From: Pseudomonas sp. efr-133-TYG-5
GTDB taxonomy: Bacteria > Pseudomonadota > Gammaproteobacteria > Pseudomonadales > Pseudomonadaceae
Assembly (NCBI RefSeq): GCF_030209175.1
Contig: NZ_JARVSM010000010.1
Location: 62,001 to 126,000 of the forward strand
Reading direction: 5' to 3'
Length of the DNA: 64,000 bases
This document shows, piece by piece, positions 20,733 through 29,971 of the stretch. Made by a program: the position numbers and the translations under genes. Under the pieces are notes generated by a model. That model was given only the letters and a program-made list of their open reading frames with translations, did no database searches and was not told the DNA's origin. Position 1 is the first letter of the stretch; each line of letters starts with the position of its first letter.

Positions 20733-20846
20733 TAGCATCAGCAATCATTTTTGCGGAATGCGGCTTTTGCGCCTGGGTCGTCGGCCCGAAAACCGCTTTC
20801 CGTCAGTCGCCAGCCCACGGCTGGCCAACGCTCAAGGATCTGAAAC

Positions 20847-21455
20847 GTGATTGGACGCTTGCGCGGCACCCTGGCTGAAAAACAGCCGCCGCACCTGATT
20901 CTCGATGTAAACGGCCTCGGGTATGAGCTGGAAGTGCCCATGACCACCCTTTATCGCCTGCCGTCGGTCGGTGAACCGCTGACCTTGCATACCCATTTGG
21001 TCGTACGCGAAGACGCGCAGTTACTCTATGGCTTTGCCGGCAAGCGTGAGCGAGACTTTTTTCGCGAGTTGATCCGTCTCAATGGTGTCGGGCCGAAACT
21101 CGCACTGGCGTTGATGTCGAGCCTCGAGGTCGACGAACTGATCCGCTGCGTGCAATCCCAGGACACCTCGGCGCTGACCAAGGTGCCGGGGGTCGGCAAG
21201 AAAACCGCCGAGCGCCTGCTGGTCGAACTCAAGGATCGTTTCAAGGCCTGGGAAACCGTGCCGGCCATGTTCGCCCTGGTGCCGAACCAGCCCGACGGCC
21301 CGGCGCCGGTCAACAGTGCCGAAACCGACGCGGTCAGCGCGCTGATTTCCCTGGGCTACAAGCCGCAGGAAGCGAGCAAGGCGATTTCCGCGATCAAGGA
21401 GAAAGGCTTGAGCAGTGAAGACATGATCCGCCGTGCCCTGAAGGGAATGATTTAA
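20847..21455 (+). CDS. ruvA: Holliday junction branch-migration protein RuvA
   Basis: RuvA forms the tetramer that binds the junction and positions two RuvB rings. The 202-aa protein has the OB domain (MIGRLRGTLAEKQPPHLILD), two helix-hairpin-helix motifs (LNGVGPKLALALM and VPGVGKKTAERLLVELK) and a C-terminal RuvB-contact domain (SALISLGYKPQEASKAI). The start is GTG at 20847, as the family N-terminus requires. It ends directly before ruvB. Confidence 0.97.
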   Translation: MIGRLRGTLAEKQPPHLILDVNGLGYELEVPMTTLYRLPSVGEPLTLHTHLVVREDAQLLYGFAGKRERDFFRELIRLNGVGPKLALALMSSLEVDELIRCVQSQDTSALTKVPGVGKKTAERLLVELKDRFKAWETVPAMFALVPNQPDGPAPVNSAETDAVSALISLGYKPQEASKAISAIKEKGLSSEDMIRRALKGMI

Positions 21456-22517
21456 GTGATTGAAGCTGATCGTCTGATCGCCGCCACGCACAGTCCGCGT
21501 GAGCGCGAAGAAGTCCAGGACCGGGCGATTCGCCCTGTCAGCCTGGCCGAATACATCGGCCAGCCGACCGTTCGCGAGCAGATGGAGCTGTTCATCCAGG
21601 CCGCCCGTGGCCGCAACGAATCGCTCGACCACACGCTGATCTTCGGTCCGCCGGGCCTGGGCAAGACCACTCTGGCCAACATCATCGCCCAGGAAATGGG
21701 CGTATCGATCAAGAGCACCTCCGGCCCGGTGCTTGAGCGACCCGGTGACCTGGCAGCGTTGCTGACCAATCTCGAGCCGCACGACGTGCTGTTCATCGAC
21801 GAAATCCATCGCCTGTCGCCGATTGTCGAGGAAGTGCTGTACCCGGCCATGGAGGATTTCCAGCTCGACATCATGATCGGCGAGGGGCCGGCAGCGCGCT
21901 CGATCAAGCTCGATCTGCCACCGTTCACCCTGGTCGGCGCGACGACCCGTGCCGGCATGCTGACCAACCCGCTGCGTGACCGCTTCGGCATCGTCCAGCG
22001 CCTGGAGTTCTACAGCACTGCCGATCTGGCGACGATTGTCAGCCGTTCGGCGTCGATTCTCGGCCTGCCGCTGGACCCGGAAGGGTCTTTCGAAATTGCC
22101 CGGCGCGCGCGCGGTACGCCGCGGATCGCCAACCGTCTGTTGCGCCGGGTGCGCGATTTCGCCGAAGTCCGTGCCAAGGGCCATATCACCAAAGCCGTTG
22201 CCGATCTGGCGCTGAATCTGCTCGACGTCGACGAACACGGCTTCGATCACCAGGACCGGCGCCTGCTGCTGACCATGATCGAGAAATTCGACGGTGGCCC
22301 GGTGGGGATCGACAGTCTGGCGGCGGCGATCAGCGAAGAGCGTCATACCATCGAGGATGTGCTGGAGCCGTACCTGATCCAGCAGGGTTACATCATGCGC
22401 ACGCCGCGCGGGCGGGTAGTGACGCGGCACGCCTATCTGCATTTCGGTTTAAACATTCCGTCACGAATGGGCGAGATGCCCGTGGTAGACGAGTTTCTCG
22501 ATGCAGTGGACGATTAA
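21456..22517 (+). CDS. ruvB: Holliday junction DNA helicase RuvB
   Basis: RuvB is the AAA+ ring motor of branch migration. The 353-aa protein carries Walker A GPPGLGKTTLAN, Walker B LFIDEIHRLSP, sensor 1 (GATTRAG), the arginine finger (LRDRFGI) and a winged-helix C-terminus (TPRGRVVTRHAYLHF). The GTG start at 21456 immediately follows the ruvA TAA, so translation is coupled. Confidence 0.97.
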   Translation: MIEADRLIAATHSPREREEVQDRAIRPVSLAEYIGQPTVREQMELFIQAARGRNESLDHTLIFGPPGLGKTTLANIIAQEMGVSIKSTSGPVLERPGDLAALLTNLEPHDVLFIDEIHRLSPIVEEVLYPAMEDFQLDIMIGEGPAARSIKLDLPPFTLVGATTRAGMLTNPLRDRFGIVQRLEFYSTADLATIVSRSASILGLPLDPEGSFEIARRARGTPRIANRLLRRVRDFAEVRAKGHITKAVADLALNLLDVDEHGFDHQDRRLLLTMIEKFDGGPVGIDSLAAAISEERHTIEDVLEPYLIQQGYIMRTPRGRVVTRHAYLHFGLNIPSRMGEMPVVDEFLDAVDD

Positions 22518-22644
22518 TACACATTTATTGTCGATTTATTCAGCGTTTGTACTGTCACAGGACGGTACTTTTGCGGTAAAGCCTTTGAACAATGAAAAAC
22601 AGTTGCCTGGCTGGATTGGCAACCCGAGGAGTAAGCACTAGAGT

Positions 22645-23112
22645 ATGCGCGCGCAAAACGGGCTTGGGCCGTTCGCACATCGTTGTCGCGTTTATTACGA
22701 GGACACCGATGCGGGCGGCATCGTGTATTACGTTAATTACCTCAAGTTTATGGAACGGGCTCGAACCGAGCGGCTCCGGGAGCTGGGCTTTGCCCAGTCG
22801 GCGCTGGCAGGGGAGGACCTGTTGTTCGTCGTGCATTCCAGCGAAGCGCGCTACCACGCGCCGGCGCGACTGGACGACGAGCTTCTGGTAAGCGCTGATG
22901 TAATCGAATTGAACCGTGCCAGCCTGCGCTTCAAACAGCAGGTCAGGCGGGCAACGGATAATGTGCTGCTCTGCGAAGGGCAGTTTCTGGTGGCCTGTGT
23001 GCGCACTAACAGTTTGAAACCCCGGGCCCTTCCCGAAGACCTGCGTGCGGCCTTTGCCGACGCGGTCGGCACGGGTACACACTCAAAGCAGGAGATAAAG
23101 CGTGGAAGCTAA
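22645..23112 (+). CDS. ybgC: Tol-Pal system acyl-CoA thioesterase YbgC
   Basis: The 155-aa hot-dog fold thioesterase has the catalytic signature YYEDTDAGGIVYYVNYLKFMERAR, with Asp in EDTDAGG. YbgC hydrolyses acyl-CoA or acyl-ACP and is linked to phospholipid synthesis; it is the usual first gene of the tol-pal cluster. ATG 22645 is favoured; a longer frame from 22592 belongs to another reading frame. The gene overlaps the tolQ start by 11 bases. Confidence 0.94.
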   Translation: MRAQNGLGPFAHRCRVYYEDTDAGGIVYYVNYLKFMERARTERLRELGFAQSALAGEDLLFVVHSSEARYHAPARLDDELLVSADVIELNRASLRFKQQVRRATDNVLLCEGQFLVACVRTNSLKPRALPEDLRAAFADAVGTGTHSKQEIKRGS

Positions 23113-23797
23113 CGTCGTCGACCATTCCTCCATGTGGAGCCTGGTCAGCAATGCCAGCATCGTGGTGCAGTTGGTAATGTTGACCCTGGTAGCCGCATCG
23201 GTGACCTCATGGATCATGATCTTTCAGCGCAGCAATCTGCTGCGCGCCGGTCGACGTGCCCTGGAGAGCTTCGAGGAGCGCTTCTGGTCGGGTATCGACC
23301 TGTCCAAGCTGTACCGTCAGGCCGGCAGCAACCCGGATCCGGACTCGGGCGTGGAGCAGATCTTCCGTGCCGGTTTCAAGGAATTCTCCCGTCTGCGTCA
23401 GCAGCCAGGCGTCGATCCTGAAGCGGTGATGGAAGGCGTGGCTCGTGCCATGCGCGTGGCCATCTCCCGCGAAGAAGAAAAGCTCGAGCAGAGCCTGCCG
23501 TTCCTCGCCACCGTGGGTTCCGTCAGCCCGTACATCGGTCTGTTCGGTACGGTCTGGGGCATCATGAACTCCTTCCGTGGCCTGGCCAGCGCGCAACAGG
23601 CAACCCTGGCCACTGTGGCACCCGGCATCGCCGAAGCCCTGATCGCGACCGCGATCGGTCTGTTCGCCGCAATCCCGGCCGTTATTGCTTACAACCGTTT
23701 CTCTGCCCGCAGCGAAACCTTGCTGAGCCGCTACTACACCTTCGCCGATGAATTCCAGGCGATCCTGCACCGCAAAGTGCACACCAGCGAAGACTAA
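23102..23797 (+). CDS. tolQ: Tol-Pal protein TolQ
   Basis: TolQ forms the proton-driven stator with TolR in the inner membrane. The 231-aa protein has three membrane helices: about 18-38 (VVQLVMLTLVAASVTSWIMIF), about 138-160 (LPFLATVGSVSPYIGLFGTVWGIM) and about 172-196 (APGIAEALIATAIGLFAAIPAVIAY). The GTG start lies in the end of ybgC with GGAG close by. It shares the MotA/ExbB fold. Confidence 0.97.
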   Translation: MEANVVDHSSMWSLVSNASIVVQLVMLTLVAASVTSWIMIFQRSNLLRAGRRALESFEERFWSGIDLSKLYRQAGSNPDPDSGVEQIFRAGFKEFSRLRQQPGVDPEAVMEGVARAMRVAISREEEKLEQSLPFLATVGSVSPYIGLFGTVWGIMNSFRGLASAQQATLATVAPGIAEALIATAIGLFAAIPAVIAYNRFSARSETLLSRYYTFADEFQAILHRKVHTSED

Positions 23798-23811
23798 GCA
23801 GGTAAATCCCG

Positions 23812-24273
23812 ATGGCTTTAATCGCTCGAGCCCGAAACAAGCGCAAGCCGGTCGCCGAGATGAACGTAGTGCCTTACATCGACGTGATGCTGGTGCTGCT
23901 GGTCATCTTCATGGTGACGGCTCCGATGCTCAATCAGGGCGTGAAAGTGGATCTGCCCAAGGTTTCCAGCGAAGCCTTGCCGCAGGACAACAACACCCAG
24001 GTCCTGACCATTTCGATCAAGGCTGACAAGACCTACTACTGGAACCTTGGCAGCGAAGTCGACACCGAAAAGCAGCAGGACAGGGCTATGACCCTGCCGC
24101 AGATGACCGACGCGGTGACCAAGATCATTCGCGCCGGCAACGAAGGCGGCAAGCATACCCAGGTCTTCATTCGCGGCGACAAGAGTGTCGACTACGGCGC
24201 CGTCATGGGCGCAATGGGCGGCCTGCAGAAAGCCGGAGTCGGTAATGTTGGCTTGATTACCGAGGCCCCCTGA
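23812..24273 (+). CDS. tolR: Tol-Pal protein TolR
   Basis: TolR is the ExbD-like partner of TolQ. The 153-aa protein has a short cytoplasmic N-terminus, one membrane helix with the proton-path Asp (VPYIDVMLVLLVIFMVTAP, Asp at about residue 24) and a periplasmic domain that binds peptidoglycan. It follows tolQ by 14 bases, and the last base of its stop is the first base of the tolA ATG. Confidence 0.97.
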   Translation: MALIARARNKRKPVAEMNVVPYIDVMLVLLVIFMVTAPMLNQGVKVDLPKVSSEALPQDNNTQVLTISIKADKTYYWNLGSEVDTEKQQDRAMTLPQMTDAVTKIIRAGNEGGKHTQVFIRGDKSVDYGAVMGAMGGLQKAGVGNVGLITEAP

Positions 24274-25352
24274 TGCAGCAACAGCGAGAGCCGTCTGCCT
24301 CGGAAAGCTACTTCTGGCCCAGTGTCTGGGCGATTGGCTTGCACGTGCTGGTATTCGGCATGCTGTTCGTCAGTTTCGCCCTGACCCCGGAATTGCCGCC
24401 GGCCAAGCCGATTGTCCAGGCGACCCTGTACCAGCTGAAATCGAAAAGTCAGGCAACCACCCAGACCAATCAGAAGATTGCGGGTGAGGCGAAGAAATCC
24501 GCCGCGCGCCAGACCGAAGTCGAGCAGATGGAGCAGAAAAAGGTCGAGCAGGAAGCGGTGAAGGCTGCGGAACAAAAGAAAGAAGAAGCGGCTCAAAAGG
24601 CCGAGGAAGCCAAGCAGGCCGATGAGGCGAAGAAAGCGGAGCAGGCGAAGAAGGCTGACGAAGCCAAGAAAGCCGACGACGCGAAGAAAGCCGCGGAAGC
24701 CAAGAAGGCAGAAGAGAAACAATTGGCTGATATAGCCAAGAAGAAAGCCGAAGAAGAAGCCAAGAAGGCTGCTGAAGAAGAGGCCAAGAAAGCGGCCGCG
24801 GAAGAAGCCAAGAAGAAGATCGTCGAAGACGCGAAGAAGAAAGCCGCCGAAGACGCCAAGAAGAAAGCTGAAGCTGAAGAGGCGAAAAAGAAAGTCGCCG
24901 AAGACGCGAAGAAGAAAGCTGCTGCCGATGCTGCGAAGAAGAAAGCGCAGGAAGCGGCACGTAAATCCGCCGAAGACAAAAAGGCCCAGGCCCTGGCAGA
25001 TTTGCTTTCCGACACGCCGCAGCGTCAGCAGGCCTTGGCCGATGAGCAGGGTGACGAAGTCGCGGGCAGTTTCGATGACCTGATTCGTGCGCGGGCAGCG
25101 GAAGGCTGGGCTCGTCCACCTTCGGCACGCAAGGGCATGACGGTCGTGCTGCAAATCGGCATGTTGCCGGACGGTACGGTGACCTCGGTCAGCGTGGCCA
25201 AATCCAGTGGCGACGGTCCGTTCGATGCTTCGGCAGTCGCGGCGGTCAAGAATATTGGACGTTTGACGGAAATGCAGGGAATGAAGCCGAGCGATTTCGC
25301 TCCGTATCGTTCATTCAAGATGACATTCACACCTGAGGATCTAGCCTTGTGA
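24273..25352 (+). CDS. tolA: Tol-Pal protein TolA
   Basis: TolA spans the periplasm from the TolQR complex to Pal and TolB. The 359-aa protein has one N-terminal membrane helix (about 15-37), a very long Ala/Lys/Glu-rich helical domain II (about 70-240, built of AKKAEEA- and DAKKKAA-like units) and a C-terminal globular domain III (about 260-359) with WARPPSARKGMTVVLQIGMLPDG. The low-complexity DNA of domain II is repeat-rich and prone to length variation. Confidence 0.96.
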   Translation: MQQQREPSASESYFWPSVWAIGLHVLVFGMLFVSFALTPELPPAKPIVQATLYQLKSKSQATTQTNQKIAGEAKKSAARQTEVEQMEQKKVEQEAVKAAEQKKEEAAQKAEEAKQADEAKKAEQAKKADEAKKADDAKKAAEAKKAEEKQLADIAKKKAEEEAKKAAEEEAKKAAAEEAKKKIVEDAKKKAAEDAKKKAEAEEAKKKVAEDAKKKAAADAAKKKAQEAARKSAEDKKAQALADLLSDTPQRQQALADEQGDEVAGSFDDLIRARAAEGWARPPSARKGMTVVLQIGMLPDGTVTSVSVAKSSGDGPFDASAVAAVKNIGRLTEMQGMKPSDFAPYRSFKMTFTPEDLAL

Positions 25353-26650
25353 GAAACCTTCTTCGAGGAATGCTGGTCGTGATCTGCTGCTTTGCAGGTT
25401 TCGCGATGGCAGATGAAAAGAACATTCTGGTCACCAGCGGCAGCGATCGGGCTACTCCGATCGCCGTTGTACCGTTCGGTTTCCAGGGCGGTGCCGTCCT
25501 GCCGGACGACATGGCTGAAATCATTGGTAACGATTTGCGGAACTCGGGCTACTACGCGCCGATTCCCAAGCAGAACCTGATCGGTCAGCCGAGCCAGGCC
25601 AGCGAAATCATCTTCCGTGACTTCAAGGCCCTGGGTGCCCAGTACGTCATGGTCGGCAGCATCGTCCCGGCCGGTGGCAAGCTGTCGGTCAACTACGCAC
25701 TGTTCAACGTCGCGACCGAGCAGCAAGTGCTGACCGGTTCGGTATCGGGCGGTGTCGATCAGTTGCGCGACATGGCGCACTACATCTCCGACCAGTCGTT
25801 CGAAAAGCTCACCGGTATCAAAGGTGCCTTCTCGACTCGCCTGCTGTACGTGACAGCCGAGCGTTTCTCCGAGAAGAACACGCGTTACACCCTGCAGCGT
25901 TCGGACTATGACGGTGCCCGTGCCGTGACTCTGCTGCAATCGCGCGAGCCGATCCTGTCGCCGCGTTTTGCACCGGATGGCAAGCGTATCGCCTATGTGT
26001 CGTTCGAGCAGAAGCGCCCACGCATCTTCATGCAGAACATCGACACCGGTCGCCGCGAGCAGATCACCAACTTCGAAGGCCTGAACGGCGCGCCTGCCTG
26101 GTCGCCGGACGGCAATCGCCTGGCGTTCGTGCTGTCCAAGGACGGTAATCCGGACATCTACGTGATGAACCTCGGTTCGCGTCAGATCACTCGCGTGACC
26201 GCGGGTCCTGGCATCAACACCGAACCGTACTGGGGCAAGGATGGCTCGACCATCTACTTCACCTCCGACCGTGGCGGCAAGCCGCAGATCTACAAGACCA
26301 GCGCCGGTGGCGGTGGTGCCGAGCGCGTGACGTTCGTGGGCAACTACAACGCCAACCCGAAGCTTTCGGCTGATGAAAAGACGCTGGTGATGATCCATCG
26401 CCAGGACGGATTCACCAATTTCAAGGTGGCGGCCCAGGATTTGCAGCGCGGAAGTGTAAAAATCCTCACTGATAGCACTCTGGACGAGTCGCCTACTGTT
26501 GCGCCCAACGGCACCATGGTAATCTACGCCACCCGCCAGCAGGGCCGGGGAGTCTTGATGCTCGTGTCCATTAATGGACGCGTGAGGCTCCCGCTTCCTA
26601 CCGCACAAGGCGAAGTCAGAGAACCGTCCTGGTCCCCTTACCTGAACTGA
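25349..26650 (+). CDS. tolB: Tol-Pal protein TolB
   Basis: TolB is a periplasmic protein that switches between Pal and TolA. The 433-aa product has a signal peptide (1-21, cut after FAMA), a small N-terminal alpha/beta domain and a six-bladed WD40-like beta propeller (repeats with PRFAPDGKRIAYVS, PAWSPDGNRLAFVL and TEPYWGKDGSTIYFTSD). The start is GTG 25349, overlapping the tolA stop by four bases. Confidence 0.97.
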   Translation: MRNLLRGMLVVICCFAGFAMADEKNILVTSGSDRATPIAVVPFGFQGGAVLPDDMAEIIGNDLRNSGYYAPIPKQNLIGQPSQASEIIFRDFKALGAQYVMVGSIVPAGGKLSVNYALFNVATEQQVLTGSVSGGVDQLRDMAHYISDQSFEKLTGIKGAFSTRLLYVTAERFSEKNTRYTLQRSDYDGARAVTLLQSREPILSPRFAPDGKRIAYVSFEQKRPRIFMQNIDTGRREQITNFEGLNGAPAWSPDGNRLAFVLSKDGNPDIYVMNLGSRQITRVTAGPGINTEPYWGKDGSTIYFTSDRGGKPQIYKTSAGGGGAERVTFVGNYNANPKLSADEKTLVMIHRQDGFTNFKVAAQDLQRGSVKILTDSTLDESPTVAPNGTMVIYATRQQGRGVLMLVSINGRVRLPLPTAQGEVREPSWSPYLN

Positions 26651-26702
26651 CGCGGCGCTTTACGTTTTACTTAACACACTGGGGTTCATTAGGAGTTTCA
26701 CG

Positions 26703-27200
26703 ATGGAAATGCTGAAGTTTGGTAAATTTGCTGCGCTGGCTCTGGCCATGGCTGTAGCTGTAGGTTGCTCGTCCAAAGGCGGCGACAACGCCGGTGAAGG
26801 CGCTGTTGATCCAAACGCTGGTTACGGCGCAAACACCGGTGCAGTTGACGGTTCCCTGAGCGAAGAAGCTGCTCTGCGCGCAATCACCACCTTCTACTTC
26901 GAATACGACAGCTCGGACCTGAAGCCAGAAGCCATGCGCGCTCTGGACGTTCACGCCAAAGACCTGAAAGCAAACGGCGCTCGCGTTGTTCTGGAAGGCA
27001 ACACCGACGAACGTGGTACTCGTGAGTACAACATGGCACTGGGCGAGCGTCGTGCGAAAGCCGTTCAGCGCTACCTGGTACTGCAAGGTGTTTCCCCAGC
27101 TCAGCTGGAACTGGTTTCCTACGGCGAAGAGCGTCCAGTTGCTACCGGCAACGACGAGCAGTCCTGGGCTCAAAACCGTCGCGTCGAACTGCGTAAGTAA
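26703..27200 (+). CDS. pal: Peptidoglycan-associated lipoprotein Pal (OprL)
   Basis: The 165-aa outer-membrane lipoprotein has a lipobox ending at Cys22 (AVAVGC) and an OmpA-like peptidoglycan-binding domain (about 55-165) with FYFEYDSSDLKPEA and NTDERGTREYNMALGERRA. It ties the outer membrane to the wall and receives force through TolA. The gap to tolB is 52 bases with its own RBS (AGGAG), and base use is more A/T-rich than its neighbours, as for highly expressed lipoproteins. Confidence 0.97.
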   Translation: MEMLKFGKFAALALAMAVAVGCSSKGGDNAGEGAVDPNAGYGANTGAVDGSLSEEAALRAITTFYFEYDSSDLKPEAMRALDVHAKDLKANGARVVLEGNTDERGTREYNMALGERRAKAVQRYLVLQGVSPAQLELVSYGEERPVATGNDEQSWAQNRRVELRK

Positions 27201-27206
27201 TTCGAT

Positions 27207-28052
27207 ATGCGAACGTGCCGTCGTGCTGTAACTGTTCTGGCTCTCAGCCTCGCGCCGCTTGCGGCGTGGGCTGCGGTTCCTGTGGTCGATGACAACTCCG
27301 GTTATAACAATAGCGGGAGCAGTTATCCGCCTGCGGGTTACGGTACGAACGGCGCCTATGCCGGGGGAGCGGCTTCGGCCCCTGCCTCGGCACAAGGCAT
27401 GCTGTTCAACCAATTGCAACAGATGCAGGATCAGCTATCGCGCCAGCAAGGCGTGATCGAAGAACTGCAGAATCAGGTTGCGCGCATGAAGCAGGAATCC
27501 CTGGAGCGATACCAGGATCTTGATCGGCGCATAGGATCCGGCGTAGCACCTGCCGCGACTCCTGAGAATTCTTCTGCCGGTGGCGATGCAAGTGCCGCCG
27601 GTGCTGCTGCCGGGGCTGCCGCTGGCGCCGGCGCTGCTGCTGCCCAGGCACCTGCGGCAAGCAGTGAACCGGGTGATCCGGCCAAGGAAAAGCTGTATTA
27701 CGATGCCGCTTTCGACCTGATCAAGGCCAAGGATTTCGACAAGGCCAGCCAGGCTTTTGCCGCTTTCCTGCGCAAGTATCCGAACAGCCAGTATGCGGGC
27801 AATGCCCAGTACTGGTTGGGTGAAGTGAACCTGGCCAAAGGCGATCTGCAAGGTGCCGGTCAGGCTTTCGCCAAGGTTTCGCAGCTGTATCCCAAGCACG
27901 CCAAAGTGCCGGATTCGCTGTACAAGCTGGCTGACGTAGAGCGCCGCCTCGGTCACACCGACAAGGTCAAAGGCATTCTGCAGCAGGTCGTGGCCCAGTA
28001 CCCGGGTACTTCCGCCGCTCAGCTGGCACAGCGTGATTTGCAACGCATGTAA
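27207..28052 (+). CDS. cpoB: Cell division coordinator CpoB (YbgF)
   Basis: The 281-aa periplasmic protein links the Tol machine with septal peptidoglycan synthesis. It has a signal peptide (1-22), a short Gly/Tyr/Asn-rich stretch, a coiled coil that forms trimers (about 65-105), an Ala-rich linker of low complexity (about 113-152) and TPR repeats (about 155-281, with AFAAFLRKYPNSQYAGNAQYWLGE). It follows pal by six bases and is closed by a terminator. Confidence 0.94.
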   Translation: MRTCRRAVTVLALSLAPLAAWAAVPVVDDNSGYNNSGSSYPPAGYGTNGAYAGGAASAPASAQGMLFNQLQQMQDQLSRQQGVIEELQNQVARMKQESLERYQDLDRRIGSGVAPAATPENSSAGGDASAAGAAAGAAAGAGAAAAQAPAASSEPGDPAKEKLYYDAAFDLIKAKDFDKASQAFAAFLRKYPNSQYAGNAQYWLGEVNLAKGDLQGAGQAFAKVSQLYPKHAKVPDSLYKLADVERRLGHTDKVKGILQQVVAQYPGTSAAQLAQRDLQRM

Positions 28053-28076
28053 GGCTGTTTGATCCCGTTTGGAAGA

Positions 28077-28105
28077 AACCCGCGCTTGTCGCGGGTTTTT
28101 TCGTT
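28077..28105 (+). terminator. Terminator of the tol-pal cluster
   Basis: AACCCGCG and CGCGGGTT pair around CTTGT and run into TTTT. Confidence 0.88.
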
Positions 28106-28219
28106 AGAATTCACGCCCTTTTTCTGAAACACGCTTCTGGTGATCTACGCGTTGGCGGGGTTGCCTGGAGTGCCTGACGGAGGCGGACAGCCTGTTTAGC
28201 TGTTACGCCCGTGGCGACT

Positions 28220-28867
28220 ATGCAAGACACATTGAGAATCACCGAAGTTTTCTACTCGTTGCAGGGGGAAACGCGGACTGCCGGGCTGCCCACGGTTTTT
28301 GTGCGCCTGACCGGTTGCCCTTTGCGTTGCCAATACTGCGACAGCGCCTATGCGTTCACGGGCGGGACGATCCGCACCCTCGACGATATCCTCGAGCAAG
28401 TGGCCGGCTACCGTCCGCGCTACGTCTGCGTCACCGGCGGTGAGCCGTTGGCGCAACCGAACGCGATCCCTTTACTCAAGCGCCTGTGCGATGCCGGCTA
28501 CGAGGTCTCGCTGGAAACCAGCGGCGCGCTGGACGTCTCGGCGGTCGATCCGCGGGTCAGTCGCGTCGTCGACCTGAAGACCCCGGGCTCCAAAGAAGCC
28601 CATCGCAACCGTTACGAGAACATCGAACTGCTGACCCCCAACGATCAGGTGAAGTTTGTCATCTGCTCGCGGGAGGACTACGACTGGGCAGTATCCAAGC
28701 TGATTCAATACGGTCTTGATCGACGCGCGGGGGAAGTGCTGTTTTCCCCAAGTCATCATGATCTCAATGCCAGGGATCTGGCGGACTGGGTGGTGGCGGA
28801 CAACCTGCCAGTGCGGTTGCAGTTGCAGCTGCATAAATATCTATGGAATGACGAGCCGGGGCGCTGA
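28220..28867 (+). CDS. queE: 7-carboxy-7-deazaguanine synthase QueE
   Basis: QueE is a radical SAM enzyme that turns 6-carboxytetrahydropterin into 7-carboxy-7-deazaguanine in queuosine synthesis. The 215-aa protein has the substrate loop FYSLQGETRTAG, the CxxxCxxC cluster (CPLRCQYC) and VCVTGGEPL. ATG 28220 gives the family N-terminus; an in-frame GTG nine bases upstream would add three residues. Its stop is separated from the queC ATG by one base. Confidence 0.95.
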   Translation: MQDTLRITEVFYSLQGETRTAGLPTVFVRLTGCPLRCQYCDSAYAFTGGTIRTLDDILEQVAGYRPRYVCVTGGEPLAQPNAIPLLKRLCDAGYEVSLETSGALDVSAVDPRVSRVVDLKTPGSKEAHRNRYENIELLTPNDQVKFVICSREDYDWAVSKLIQYGLDRRAGEVLFSPSHHDLNARDLADWVVADNLPVRLQLQLHKYLWNDEPGR

Positions 28868-28868
28868 A

Positions 28869-29561
28869 ATGACTGAACAATTGAACACTTGTGAAAAACG
28901 TGCGGTGATCCTGCTGTCCGGTGGCCTGGACTCGGCCACCGTCGTTGCCATGGCCCGTGCCGAGGGCTACGCCTGCTACACCATGAGCTTCGATTACGGC
29001 CAGCGTTCGCATGCCGAACTGTACGCCGCTGAGCGCGTTGCCCGCGACCTGGGGGTCGTCGAGCACAAGGTGATCGGCCTCAACCTTAATGGCATGGGCG
29101 GCTCGGCCCTGACTGACACCAGCATCGATATTCCGGAAGAGCTCGGCGAAGGCATTCCGGTGACCTACGTGCCGGCACGCAACACGGTGTTTCTGTCGCT
29201 GGCGCTGGGCTGGGCGGAAGTGCTTGGCGCGCGTGACATCTTCATCGGTGTCAACGCGGTGGATTATTCCGGCTACCCGGACTGTCGTCCCGAGTTCATC
29301 GAGTCGTTCGAGCGCATGGCCAACCTGGCGACCAAGGCCGGCGTGGAGGGCAACGGTTTCCGCATCCAGGCTCCGCTGCAGAACCTGAGCAAGGCGCAGA
29401 TTGTCGAGGCTGGCGTGAAGCTGGGCGTCAATTACGGGCTGACCGTTTCCTGCTATCAGGCCGACGATAACGGCCGTGCCTGCGGCAAATGCGACAGCTG
29501 CCGACTGCGTGCTGACGGCTTCGCAGCGGCCGGCGTGAGCGACCCAACACCTTATTTTTGA
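28869..29561 (+). CDS. queC: 7-cyano-7-deazaguanine synthase QueC
   Basis: QueC makes preQ0 from 7-carboxy-7-deazaguanine with ammonia and ATP. The 230-aa protein shows the PP-loop SGGLDS (residues 17-22) and four zinc Cys in the C-terminal CYQADDNGRACGKCDSC. ATG 28869 matches the family N-terminus; the frame is open upstream inside queE. The next transcribed feature is tRNA-Lys, which is not a substrate of queuosine (that needs GUN anticodons). Confidence 0.96.
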   Translation: MTEQLNTCEKRAVILLSGGLDSATVVAMARAEGYACYTMSFDYGQRSHAELYAAERVARDLGVVEHKVIGLNLNGMGGSALTDTSIDIPEELGEGIPVTYVPARNTVFLSLALGWAEVLGARDIFIGVNAVDYSGYPDCRPEFIESFERMANLATKAGVEGNGFRIQAPLQNLSKAQIVEAGVKLGVNYGLTVSCYQADDNGRACGKCDSCRLRADGFAAAGVSDPTPYF

Positions 29562-29579
29562 ATTTTTTCAAATTAGGTG

Positions 29580-29607
29580 TTGAATAGTCCTTAAAAATCA
29601 GTATTAT
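29580..29607 (+). promoter_or_regulatory. Promoter of tRNA-Lys
   Basis: TTGAAT (29580-29585), 16 bases, then TATTAT (29602-29607). The GC-rich stretch that follows (CGCGCC) looks like a stringent-type discriminator. It begins after the queC stop. Confidence 0.65.
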
Positions 29608-29624
29608 ACGCGCCACCACACAGC

Positions 29625-29700
29625 GGGTCGTTAGCTCAGTTGGTAGAGCAGTTGGCTTTTAACCAATTGGTCGTAGGTTCGAATCCCACACGACCCACCA
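29625..29700 (+). tRNA. tRNA-Lys (anticodon UUU)
   Basis: The 76-base cloverleaf has acceptor arms GGGTCGT (29625-29631) and ACGACCC (29690-29696), D-arm AGCTCAGTTGGTAGAGC, anticodon loop CTTTTAA with TTT, T-arm GGTTCGAATCC and an encoded CCA end. It reads AAA and AAG. Confidence 0.97.
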
Positions 29701-29971
29701 TTTTTGCTGTTTTTAAAAGTCTGGAAGGCCCACGAAAGTGAGGATTTCCGGATTTTTTTTTGCCTGCGATTCGGGCATTTCTCCTTTCCGCGACGCCACG
29801 GCTGACACAGATCAGAATCATCTTTTGCATCAACGGGATATTCTGTAGCCTTGCGCAGCTTCAACGCTGTCCGTGCCTGATAATACTCACTCTCCCGGCG
29901 GTGCCCTCAATGGGTCCGGAGCCGGGTGTATACTCGACTTTCGCGCGAATGCGCCTGCAGGTCTTGCGAAC
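29701..29971. promoter_or_regulatory. Region between tRNA-Lys and nadA
   Basis: A hairpin CTGGAA...TTCCGG followed by a long T run (about 29718-29761) probably ends the tRNA transcript. TATACT at 29929-29934 is a possible nadA -10 box, with no clear -35. No gene is seen. Confidence 0.45.

Noticed and set aside
24540..24990. Repeated units in tolA as a possible tandem-repeat or CRISPR-like array
   Set aside because: The units are coding, irregular and explained by the helical domain II of TolA; there are no constant spacers.
24593..25015. Minus-strand frame rich in Phe, Ala and Ser inside tolA
   Set aside because: It is the reverse reading of the Lys/Ala/Glu repeat region of TolA, not a membrane protein.
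28106..28219. PreQ1 riboswitch before queE
   Set aside because: I looked for the short stem with an A-rich tail and did not find a fold I could defend; queE-queC are also biosynthesis genes often without a switch in this genus.
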